From NCBI GenBank assembly GCA_946613705.1, contig CAMOFU010000032.1, forward strand, positions 1 through 13,808: 13,808 bases of DNA. The letters are read 5' to 3'. A model generated the notes under the pieces. It saw only the letters and a list, made by a program, of their open reading frames with translations. It was not told where the DNA came from and did no database searches. The DNA is from an uncultured Clostridia bacterium (lineage in GTDB: Bacteria > Bacillota > Clostridia > Oscillospirales > Ruminococcaceae). The translations under genes were made by a program, and so were the position numbers. Shown here in pieces: positions 1-5,473 of this stretch (position 1 is its first letter; the number at the start of each line of letters is the position of its first letter).

Positions 1-1
1 C

Positions 2-256
2 GCGCCGACAGTGCAGACCGCACCGACAGTGCGGGAACAGTCCGAAACATCGGACAGCAGCGAGTTGCCCGAACAGTCCGATGATTTGGACAGAAGCTCT
101 CCCGTACACGAAGCGATCCTTCTGCCCGCGGACTATACGGAACAGCCCGCGGCCGCTTTCAGACCGAACTACAACTCCCGCCGCTACTACTGGGGCAGCG
201 CTCCGCTCGCCGATGACAGTCGTGATTACCGCGCGGCACTGCTGCTGAGGATATAA
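2..256 (+). CDS. 3' end of an unrecognised protein, partial at the left window edge
   Basis: The reading frame is open from the first bases to a TAA at 254-256, so the gene begins upstream. The visible 84 residues start with a six-residue tandem (PTVQTA, PTVREQ), continue as an acidic, Ser/Glu/Asp-rich stretch that looks disordered, and end with a more structured tail rich in Tyr, Arg and Leu (contains NSRRYYWGSAPL and ends ALLLRI). ScpA is the usual gene immediately before scpB in Firmicutes, but I see no ScpA C-terminal winged-helix motif here. It is therefore either an extended ScpA tail or another protein. It lies 63 bp before scpB on the same strand and is probably co-transcribed. Function cannot be assigned from this fragment. 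Confidence 0.6.
   Translation, partial: APTVQTAPTVREQSETSDSSELPEQSDDLDRSSPVHEAILLPADYTEQPAAAFRPNYNSRRYYWGSAPLADDSRDYRAALLLRI
5..32 (+). repeat. Direct repeat, 10-bp unit ccgacagtgc twice with 18-bp period
   Basis: The decamer ccgacagtgc occurs at 5-14 and again at 23-32. The 18-bp period equals six codons and produces the PTVxxx tandem in the partial protein. The array may continue to the left of the window. Confidence 0.6.
40..55 (+). repeat. Short palindrome GTCCG-N6-CGGAC, copy 1 (in coding sequence)
   Basis: GTCCG at 40-44 and CGGAC at 51-55 are perfect inverted arms around the 6-nt loop aaacat. It lies in the partial left gene, in the frame that reads Ser-Glu-Thr-Ser-Asp. The geometry is shared with the copies at 76, 262, 1357 and 1387. 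Confidence 0.5.
76..91 (+). repeat. Short palindrome GTCCG-N6-YGGAC, copy 2 (in coding sequence)
   Basis: GTCCG at 76-80 and TGGAC at 87-91 pair with one G-U wobble around a 6-nt loop (atgatt). It sits exactly 36 bp (12 codons) after copy 1, in the same codon phase, and encodes Ser-Asp-Asp-Leu-Asp. Confidence 0.45.
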
Positions 257-259
257 AAA

Positions 260-279
260 CTGTCCGCAAATTCGGACAG
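260..279 (+). repeat. Short palindrome CTGTCCG-N6-CGGACAG, copy 3 (intergenic)
   Basis: Seven-base perfect arms (260-266 and 273-279) flank the 6-nt loop caaatt, just after the stop of the partial gene and 40 bp before scpB. No run of T follows it, so it is not a convincing intrinsic terminator. It is the best-paired copy of the family and the only one outside coding sequence. A role in processing or stabilising the transcript 5' of scpB is possible but not shown. Confidence 0.6.
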
Positions 280-319
280 CTGATACTTTGATACATAAAA
301 TACAGAATGAGGAAACTGC

Positions 320-892
320 ATGGATATGACCGAAAAGACAGCCGCCGCCGAAGCGATACTCTTTGCGAGCGGCGACCCCTGCGAGGCAGACAAGCTCGCA
401 CTCGCGGCGGGTATAGAGCCGATCGAGCTTGAAGAGGTGATCGCACGGCTCGAAGAAAAATATGCGCGTGAGGACTCGGGCATCGAGCTGCTGCGCCTTG
501 AGGACAGCTATCAGCTTGCGACCAAGCAGCGCTTTTCCGAGCAGATCAAGCAGGCATTCGAGATCAGAAAGAACACCGCCCTCTCCGCAGCGGCGATGGA
601 GGTGCTCACGATCGTTGCCTACAATCAGCCCGTGACCAAGAGCTTTGTCGAGAGCGTGCGCGGCGTGGACTCGTCCTCGACCGTCAATTCGCTCGTAGAA
701 AAGGGGCTGCTTTGCGAGGCGGGCAGGCTCGAGCTCCCGGGGCGGCCGATCGCCTACAAAACGACCGATGCCTTCCTGCGCTCCTTCCAGATCAGCTCGC
801 TTTCCGAGCTGCCGCCCCTCCCCGAACAGGAGGCTCAGCTTACGATCGACGAGGTCATGAACAGCGAGGAAGACAGCGGCGATGCCGAATAA
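320..892 (+). CDS. scpB: ScpB, SMC-kleisin partner for chromosome segregation and condensation
   Basis: ScpB dimers bind the kleisin ScpA and modulate the SMC ATPase that compacts and segregates the chromosome in the cytoplasm. The 190-residue protein has the usual family length and two winged-helix halves. The first starts with EAILFASGD (residues 11-19). The second carries the hallmark run VLTIVAYNQPVT (95-106), VRGVDSS (113-119), then GRLELPGRP (135-143) and KTTDAFLRSF (147-156). The tail from about residue 165 is acidic and Pro/Glu-rich. The ATG at 320 is preceded by GAGGA (309-313) with 6-nt spacing; a second in-frame ATG two codons later has poorer spacing. The gene ends 3 nt before the first possible start of the DUF2953 gene, so the two are probably translationally coupled. 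Family assignment is secure. Confidence 0.95.
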   Translation: MDMTEKTAAAEAILFASGDPCEADKLALAAGIEPIELEEVIARLEEKYAREDSGIELLRLEDSYQLATKQRFSEQIKQAFEIRKNTALSAAAMEVLTIVAYNQPVTKSFVESVRGVDSSSTVNSLVEKGLLCEAGRLELPGRPIAYKTTDAFLRSFQISSLSELPPLPEQEAQLTIDEVMNSEEDSGDAE

Positions 893-895
893 CTG

Positions 896-1894
896 TTGAA
901 CATCATTTCCGCGAAAGGGGGTGTCGGTATCAAGTCACGTTCAAAAGCAAAAAGCAGGATCAAGCTGATCGGCATTATACTCGCCGTGATCGCTGTGTTT
1001 GTCCTGCTGATCTATTTTCATATTTTCTGGTGGACGATGCTGGCGCTGCTGGTGCTGATCGTGGTGCTGCTGCATTTTTCGGTCGCGGTACACGTCAGGG
1101 CAAGCGTCAAAGAGGGTATCGACATCAGCGCGAAATATCTTTTCCTGACGCTTTATCCGCGCGGGAAAAAGTCGGCGGAGAGCGCTCCCGTTCAGCCGAA
1201 TGCTCCTCCGACGGAATATGACTTTGAGGAGCTTGCCGATCTTGATGACCTTGACGGGCTCGATGATCTGCCCGATGAGATCGACGAGGAGGAAGAAGCC
1301 CCCGCCGCCGGGACTGCCGCCGAGAGTTCTGATGATGCCGACAGCGCGGATAATCAGTCCGAAAAAGCAGACACTAAAGATGATAAGTCCGAAAGATCGG
1401 ACGAAAAACCCAAGCCTGCGGACAAGCCCGACAAGGCTGACAAGAGCGAAAAGAACGGCAAGCTCGCTGCCCTGAAGGATAAGTTCGAGATGGTAAAGCC
1501 GTATATCCCGATCGGGTGGAAAGCGGTAAAGAAATTCTGCAAGGCTATCCGCTTCGAGGGGGTAGATGTGTGGGCAGAGGTCGGCCGCTTCGATGCGCAC
1601 GAGGCTGCGATCTACTACGGCATCGTGCAGGGTGCGCTGTTCGATCTGCTGGGCAAGCTCGCACTGTTCTTCACGCTGAAAACAAAACGCGCCGAGGTAA
1701 GATGCATCTTCGGCGAGAACAAGATAGATGCGGCGGCGGAGCTTACCGTCAGGGTGCGCCCGTCAACGCTGATAGCCATTGCGTTCTGTACCGCGCTGAA
1801 CCTGCTTATCACCTTCCTGCGGGAGCGCCGCAAGCGCAAAAGTGCCGCAAGCGAGAACAGACAGGCAACTAATGCTGCCGAACAGACAGCTTGA
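896..1894 (+). CDS. DUF2953 membrane protein (YtfI-like), atypical start codon
   Basis: The protein has a basic N-terminus, a long hydrophobic segment or hairpin (about residues 24-65 counted from TTG 896), and a segment typical of the family start (YLFLTLYP, 81-88). A highly charged, probably disordered linker of about 85 residues follows (acidic LDDLDGLDD, then Asp/Lys/Ser repeats). The DUF2953 core follows from about 187 (WKAVKKFC, FDAHEAAIYYGIVQGAL, FGENKIDAAAELTVRVRPS) to a last hydrophobic helix and a basic tail. In Bacillus the homologue ytfI precedes ytfJ (gerW), and the same pairing is seen here. Molecular function is unknown; it is assumed to be a membrane protein. No ATG lies near the 5' end. 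TTG 896 has no ribosome site, whereas AAAGGGGGTG (914-923) sits ideally before ATC 929, so the true protein may start there, 11 residues shorter. Family call firm, start uncertain. Confidence 0.85.
   Translation: MNIISAKGGVGIKSRSKAKSRIKLIGIILAVIAVFVLLIYFHIFWWTMLALLVLIVVLLHFSVAVHVRASVKEGIDISAKYLFLTLYPRGKKSAESAPVQPNAPPTEYDFEELADLDDLDGLDDLPDEIDEEEEAPAAGTAAESSDDADSADNQSEKADTKDDKSERSDEKPKPADKPDKADKSEKNGKLAALKDKFEMVKPYIPIGWKAVKKFCKAIRFEGVDVWAEVGRFDAHEAAIYYGIVQGALFDLLGKLALFFTLKTKRAEVRCIFGENKIDAAAELTVRVRPSTLIAIAFCTALNLLITFLRERRKRKSAASENRQATNAAEQTA
914..931 (+). promoter_or_regulatory. Strong ribosome site followed by in-frame ATC (candidate non-canonical start)
   Basis: AAAGGGGGTG at 914-923 matches the anti-Shine-Dalgarno sequence well and is followed 5-7 nt later by ATC (929-931), in frame with the DUF2953 protein. 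The GTG overlapping the site (921-923) is out of frame. The only canonical-type in-frame alternative nearby is TTG 896, which lies upstream of the ribosome site. Confidence 0.5.
1357..1402 (+). repeat. Short palindromes GTCCG-N6-CRGAC, copies 4 and 5 (in coding sequence)
   Basis: Copy 4 is GTCCG at 1357-1361 with CAGAC at 1368-1372 (one mismatch). Copy 5 is GTCCG at 1387-1391 with CGGAC at 1398-1402 (perfect). Both have 6-nt loops and lie 30 bp (10 codons) apart in the disordered linker of the DUF2953 protein. They encode Ser-Glu-Lys-Ala-Asp and Ser-Glu-Arg-Ser-Asp in the same codon phase as copies 1 and 2. Confidence 0.45.
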
Positions 1895-1917
1895 ATATTT
1901 GAAAGAGGTGTTTCAAA

Positions 1918-2136
1918 ATGTGCAAATGCAAGGACAAAGAAGACGTTAAATGTTTAAAGATCAAGAAGAAGAGCCCCAACAGCATCATGCTCAGGATAGG
2001 TGCCGACAAGGCGGGCATCAAGCTCGTTATAAGGTTCAGCACCGTTATGCTCTTCGCTATGTTTATGAGCATCGGCTTCGTTGTCGGCGCGACCAAGCTG
2101 GGATATTTTGCAAGATCCAACAGCTGTGAGGACTGA
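1918..2136 (+). CDS. Small single-span membrane protein, 72 residues, function unknown
   Basis: I do not recognise a named family. The product has a Cys- and Lys-rich N-terminus (C2, C4, C12, then KIKKK), a short amphipathic stretch, one clear transmembrane helix (about 36-58, containing STVMLFAMFMSIGFVVGA), and a short tail with another Cys (C70). The positive N-terminal half suggests an N-in orientation by the positive-inside rule. The start is well supported: AGAGGTG (1904-1910) lies 7 nt before ATG 1918. It sits 23 bp after the DUF2953 gene and 68 bp before gerW, inside the operon, so it is very probably expressed with them. The closely spaced cysteines could bind metal or form disulfides, but this is speculation. 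A role with DUF2953 or GerW is suggested only by position. Confidence 0.8.
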   Translation: MCKCKDKEDVKCLKIKKKSPNSIMLRIGADKAGIKLVIRFSTVMLFAMFMSIGFVVGATKLGYFARSNSCED

Positions 2137-2204
2137 GCCGACAGCAGATAATACCGTGCCTGATCCACAGTCACGATCCACGGAATAGAAAGGACGTATT
2201 GATA

Positions 2205-2612
2205 ATGAGCGATAATACAAAGCTTGAACAGCTCGTCAAGACTGCGATGGAGAAGATCAAGGAGCTCACCGAGTGCGAGACCGTAGTCGGCAAGCCGATC
2301 GTTACGCAGGACGGCACCACGATAATCCCGATCTCGAAGGTATCTATGGGCTTTGCTTCGGGCGGCAGCGATCTGCCGACCAAGGCGGGCGGACAGTTCG
2401 GCGGCTCGGGCGCGGGCGTTACCGTGCAGCCTATGGCATTCATCGTATGCCGCGAGGGCGAGACAAAGCTGCTGCAGATGACAACGAATACCAGCTACCA
2501 GAACGCTATCGCAAATGTCGTTCCCGAAGTCGTTGACAAGATCGTCGATCTCGTTGACCGCAAGACCAAAAAGCCGCCCAAGGATTACGAGCTCGATTCG
2601 GACGAGGAATGA
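2205..2612 (+). CDS. gerW: GerW-family (YtfJ) sporulation protein
   Basis: The 135-residue product matches the Spore_YtfJ family in length and layout. It has an N-terminal helix (LEQLVKTAMEKIKEL), then VVGKPIV and DGTTIIPISKVSMGFASGG, a Gly-rich segment (FGGSGAGVTVQP), a strand-rich AFIVCREGETKLLQM, and a C-terminal helix (VVPEVVDKIVDLVD) ending in a charged tail. In Bacillus subtilis YtfJ/GerW is a forespore protein linked to spore germination; family members also occur in Clostridia that are not known to sporulate. ATG 2205 is preferred: GAAAGGA (2188-2194) is 10 nt upstream of it but only 4 nt from the alternative TTG 2199. The position after a DUF2953 gene matches the Bacillus ytfI-ytfJ order. 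Whether this organism sporulates cannot be judged from this window. Confidence 0.9.
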   Translation: MSDNTKLEQLVKTAMEKIKELTECETVVGKPIVTQDGTTIIPISKVSMGFASGGSDLPTKAGGQFGGSGAGVTVQPMAFIVCREGETKLLQMTTNTSYQNAIANVVPEVVDKIVDLVDRKTKKPPKDYELDSDEE

Positions 2613-2690
2613 TTTTCCGCGTATTTTAAAGCTATTCCCTCGCAGGATAGTAGTGTATCATCATTACTTTTTTGATCGAGAGGAATGCTT

Positions 2691-3818
2691 ATGAGTATAT
2701 TGTCTTTATCTTTTTCTTTACCGTTATCGGTCATTACGGCGGCGGTCATGTCCGCCGTCGGTGTCTTGGGTGCGCCCGATCGCGCGGGGCAGAACGAAAT
2801 GCCGTCTGTTCGGACGGAGGGCTCGGTCAGCAGTCAGCTGCCCGAGGTGTCGGCGCGCGGCTGCGTGCTGATAGATGCGCTTTCGGGCGATATCATATTC
2901 GGGCAAAATGAGCGTGAACGCCTGCCGATGGCAAGCACCACCAAGATCATGTCTGCCTATCTTGCGCTCATGCAGGACGGGCTTGATGAGCCGTTCACCG
3001 TTGACAGCGATGCCATAAGGGTCGAGGGCTCGTCGATGGGGCTTACGGAAAACGATACCGTTACGCTGCGCACACTCGTCTACGGTATGCTGCTGCCGAG
3101 CGGTAACGATGCTGCGGGCGCTGCGGCTGTGCGCATATCGGGGACTGTACAGAATTTCGTACAGCTGATGAACGACTGCGCTGACGAGCTCGCTCTTGAG
3201 GATACGCATTTCGTTACTCCCTCGGGGCTTGACGACGATACCGACGAGCATTATTCGACCGCGCTGGATATGGCTCGGCTCACACGTCAGGCAATGAGGC
3301 TTGACGCTTTCCGCGAGATATGCTCCTCCAAAACGGCACAGGTGGAATTCGGTGCGCCTCCCTATAAGCGGTGGCTTACGAATACCAACAGGCTGCTCGG
3401 TATGTGCGAGGGCTGCATCGGCGTAAAGACAGGGTTCACCGATAAGGCGGGGCGCTGCCTTGTATCTGCCTGCAAGCGCGGCGGAGCGGAGCTGATCTGC
3501 GTAACACTGAACGATAAGGACGACTGGGCTGACCATGCCAAGCTGTACGACTACGGATTCTCGCAGCTTACCCGCACTCCCCTCACGCCCGAGCTTTCGG
3601 GGTATAAGATACCCTGTGCAGAGGAAGGGCGGAGCGTTACGGCAGTCGGCGGCGAGGACGAGCTGCTGCTGCCCGAGTCGGCAAGGAAGCGGATAGAGCG
3701 GGTAACGCTGATAAAGCCGTTCCTATACTCGGCAGAGAAGAATGAAAAGGTCGGCGAGACGCGCTTTTATCTCGACGGCGAGGAAGTCGGAAGGCTTGAT
3801 ATAGTTGTGCAAGGCTGA
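2691..3818 (+). CDS. Serine-type D-Ala-D-Ala carboxypeptidase (peptidase S11, DacF/DacB-like)
   Basis: This is a low-molecular-weight penicillin-binding protein that trims the terminal D-Ala from peptidoglycan stem peptides outside the membrane. All three active-site motifs are present, numbered from Met 2691: STTK at 82-85 (Ser nucleophile), SGN at 137-139, and KTG at 246-248. They lie in a canonical S11 context (LPMASTTKIMSAY, LLPSGNDAA, GVKTGFTDKAG). About 120 residues follow, forming the C-terminal domain seen in DacF-type enzymes. The N-terminus is a hydrophobic signal-like segment ending near VLGA, but it lacks the usual basic residues. ATG 2691 has GAGAGGA (2678-2684) at 6 nt; ATG 2685 overlaps that site and is unlikely. 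The gene is 26 bp upstream of rluB, as dacF/dacB-like genes often are in Firmicutes. Catalysis is secure; the specific paralogue is not. Confidence 0.92.
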   Translation: MSILSLSFSLPLSVITAAVMSAVGVLGAPDRAGQNEMPSVRTEGSVSSQLPEVSARGCVLIDALSGDIIFGQNERERLPMASTTKIMSAYLALMQDGLDEPFTVDSDAIRVEGSSMGLTENDTVTLRTLVYGMLLPSGNDAAGAAAVRISGTVQNFVQLMNDCADELALEDTHFVTPSGLDDDTDEHYSTALDMARLTRQAMRLDAFREICSSKTAQVEFGAPPYKRWLTNTNRLLGMCEGCIGVKTGFTDKAGRCLVSACKRGGAELICVTLNDKDDWADHAKLYDYGFSQLTRTPLTPELSGYKIPCAEEGRSVTAVGGEDELLLPESARKRIERVTLIKPFLYSAEKNEKVGETRFYLDGEEVGRLDIVVQG

Positions 3819-3844
3819 TACCGCAAATCAGATGGGGTGACATC

Positions 3845-4579
3845 ATGGAAAAAGTCAGGATTCAGAAAATAATCTCCGAAAGCGGCTACTGCTCGCGGCG
3901 CAAGGCCGAGGAGCTTATTGCGGCAGGGAGAGTCAAGGTCAACGGACGCGGCTGCTCGCTCGGCGACAAGGCGCTGCCCGACAAGGATCTTATAACCGTT
4001 GACGGCGAGCCTATCGCAAGGGTAAAAAAGCGCAGGCTCTATTATATCATGCTGCACAAGCCCCGCGGCTACGTCACGACGATGAAGGACGAGCTTGACC
4101 GCAGGAACGTAAGCGAGCTGCTTGCCGATCTGCCCGAGAGGGTCTACCCCGTCGGCAGGCTCGACCGCAACTCTGAGGGGCTGCTGCTTTTCACCAACGA
4201 CGGCAATTTCGCCAACGACATCATGCACCCCTCGCGGCACATCTCCAAGACCTACCGCGTGACTGTGCGCCCCGATATCAACGACGATCAGCTGGTGCAG
4301 CTCTCTGAGGGCATCGTTATCGACGGACGAAGGACCGCGCCCGCAACGGTTTTGGTGCTTGACAAGCAGGTGGGCAGGGTCGTCCTACAGATCACGATAC
4401 ACGAGGGCCGCAACCGCCAGATCAGAAAGATGTGTGAGGCGGTCGGCTTAGAGGTCGCAAGGCTCAAACGCACCTCGATCGGGCCGCTGAAGCTGGGTAT
4501 GCTCAAGGCAGGCGACTACCGCGAGCTGACTCCCGACGAGCTGCGTGCTATCCGCACCGCCATGACCAAGAAGTCGTAA
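3845..4579 (+). CDS. rluB: RluB-family pseudouridine synthase (RsuA/RluB/RluE/RluF)
   Basis: This cytoplasmic enzyme isomerises a uridine to pseudouridine in ribosomal RNA; for RluB orthologues the target is 23S rRNA near position 2605 (E. coli numbering). The 244-residue protein has an N-terminal S4 RNA-binding domain (about 1-60, RIQKIISESGYCSRRKAEELI). The catalytic domain carries the signature GRLDRNSEGLLLFTNDG, with the catalytic Asp at about 107. It also has MHPSRHISKTYRV and the C-terminal motif EGRNRQIRKMCEAVG. The ATG at 3845 follows a GGGGTGA ribosome site. It is the last gene of the plus-strand operon and converges on the DUF6291 gene with only 12 bp between the stops. The position after a DacF-like gene is the common Firmicutes order (ypuA-dacB/ypuL neighbourhood). 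Separation from other RsuA-type members rests on context. Confidence 0.9.
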   Translation: MEKVRIQKIISESGYCSRRKAEELIAAGRVKVNGRGCSLGDKALPDKDLITVDGEPIARVKKRRLYYIMLHKPRGYVTTMKDELDRRNVSELLADLPERVYPVGRLDRNSEGLLLFTNDGNFANDIMHPSRHISKTYRVTVRPDINDDQLVQLSEGIVIDGRRTAPATVLVLDKQVGRVVLQITIHEGRNRQIRKMCEAVGLEVARLKRTSIGPLKLGMLKAGDYRELTPDELRAIRTAMTKKS

Positions 4580-4591
4580 CGGCGCGTCGGC

Positions 4592-5353
4592 TCAAAGTTC
4601 GTATTTATCGGTCAGCTGCTTCCAGACGGCTTCTGCCTGTTCGGTGAATTCATCATCATTTATCAGAACAGAAGGCTCCTTCCTTTTGCCTTTATTCGGA
4701 GGAGCCTTTTTTGCGTTGTCACGGTCAGACCTGTGACCCGCTATGCCGTTTTTCTCCCACGAGCGCACTGCCGCTTTCCAGTCCCGCATCGGGCACCTCC
4801 CTACCTGCCAGCCGTTCGAGGTATAGTAGTCGTAAAAGTGCTCGGGGTCAACACTGCTGTTTCTTTCCCTACAGTAAGCCATTATATCTTCGAGGGCGGG
4901 CGCGGTCACAGCACCCGAACCGTCGGCAGCAGACGGCGTTGTGCTTTCGTCTGCATTTGTGTTATCACTTGTATTTGCAGTTGTTTTTGTATTTGTATTT
5001 GTATTTGTATTTTTATTTGCTTGTTTGGGTTGTTTCGGGTCGTTTTCGCTCAGGTCTGCGGCGGGCTTCTTTGCGGCATTTCGGTTGCCCTTGGGAGCAC
5101 CGCCCTTTTTGCCCGAAGCGCTGCATCTGCGCACAGTTTCGGCATACTTCTCGCGGTCACGTCTGATCTGCGCCGAGATCACGATATACGCAAGCTTCAC
5201 CGCCCCCGTCAGCGGCTGCGGCTCATTGCCCGAGATCAGCTCCATAACGGCAAGCATCAGCTCGCCTATCTCCTCCTTGCTGTCCAGCGCCCTGAGTATA
5301 TCCGCCCAGTCATTGTAAAACACAAAGCCCTTTGCCTCTGCTTTTTTAGCCAT
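4592..5353 (-). CDS. DUF6291-type, phage replisome-organizer-like protein, apparently isolated
   Basis: The N-terminal 80 residues (FVFYNDWADILRAL, EIGELMLAVMELISG, LAYIVISAQIRRDREKYAE) have the pattern of DUF6291, a domain seen in phage and prophage replication modules. A basic motif follows (SGKKGGAPKGNRNAAKK, 80-96), then a low-complexity linker with Asn-Thr repeats (114-133). The next segment (EDIMAYCRERNSSVDPEHFYDYYTSNGW, then CPMRDWKAAVRSWEKN to about 202) resembles the DNA-binding tail of DnaD-like phage initiators. ATG 5353 has a good GGAGGT ribosome site. No other phage gene is seen nearby, so this is a remnant or a domesticated gene between housekeeping genes. The intact frame and good ribosome site argue against decay. 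A function in replication initiation is inferred only. Confidence 0.75.
   Translation of the reverse strand: MAKKAEAKGFVFYNDWADILRALDSKEEIGELMLAVMELISGNEPQPLTGAVKLAYIVISAQIRRDREKYAETVRRCSASGKKGGAPKGNRNAAKKPAADLSENDPKQPKQANKNTNTNTNTKTTANTSDNTNADESTTPSAADGSGAVTAPALEDIMAYCRERNSSVDPEHFYDYYTSNGWQVGRCPMRDWKAAVRSWEKNGIAGHRSDRDNAKKAPPNKGKRKEPSVLINDDEFTEQAEAVWKQLTDKYEL
4672..4712 (+). terminator. Intrinsic terminator of the scpB-rluB operon, inside the convergent gene
   Basis: AAGGCTCCT(T)CC at 4672-4682 pairs with GGAGGAGCCTT at 4698-4708, an 11-bp stem with one bulged T, and is followed by an unbroken T run (4707-4712). It lies 93 bp after the rluB stop and no other hairpin with a T run occurs between them. 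It is oriented for plus-strand transcripts and is embedded in codons of the minus-strand DUF6291 gene. Confidence 0.7.
4986..5009 (+). repeat. Hexanucleotide tandem repeat (TTTGTA)x4 with degenerate flanks
   Basis: Four perfect TTTGTA units are followed by variants TTTTTA and TTTGCT. On the minus strand each unit encodes Asn-Thr in the DUF6291-type protein linker. A change of one unit keeps the frame, so length variation would alter only the linker. Confidence 0.85.
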
Positions 5354-5391
5354 AGTGATACCTCCGTCAGTTGTATTTCACCTAAAGGCGG

Positions 5392-5424
5392 ATAAAAAAG
5401 AAAAGTTGCACCGAAACGTGCAAC
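5392..5424 (-). terminator. Hairpin with T run after the one-span zinc-ribbon gene
   Basis: On the minus strand GTTGCAC (5424-5418) pairs perfectly with GTGCAAC (5411-5405) around a 6-nt loop, followed by TTTTCTTTTTTAT. It lies 50 bp after the zinc-ribbon stop and 39-71 bp before the DUF6291 start. No promoter is evident between it and the DUF6291 gene, so it may allow partial read-through. Confidence 0.75.
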
Positions 5425-5473
5425 CTTTCCGCTCAAAAACTCTTCAAATCAGATCGTGTGACCCTCGCCGCGC

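Noticed and set aside
2199..2207. TTG 2199 as the gerW start
   Set aside because: The ribosome site is only 4 nt away, whereas ATG 2205 has acceptable spacing and begins MSDN as usual.
2802..2817. CCGTC-N6-GACGG inverted repeat in the DacF-like gene
   Set aside because: The loop length matches the GTCCG palindromes but the arms differ, so it was not counted in that family.
2724..3536. 270-codon open frame on the minus strand
   Set aside because: It is antisense to the DacF-like gene, whose three catalytic motifs are certain; no motif is seen in the antisense product.
4986..5009. CRISPR-like repeat
   Set aside because: Units are 6 bp, contiguous and without spacers; it is a simple microsatellite inside a gene.
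4733..5395. Plus-strand frames with hydrophobic repeats (CICICIF-type)
   Set aside because: The apparent hydrophobicity comes from reading the TTTGTA repeat on the wrong strand; the minus-strand gene has a good ribosome site and family motifs.
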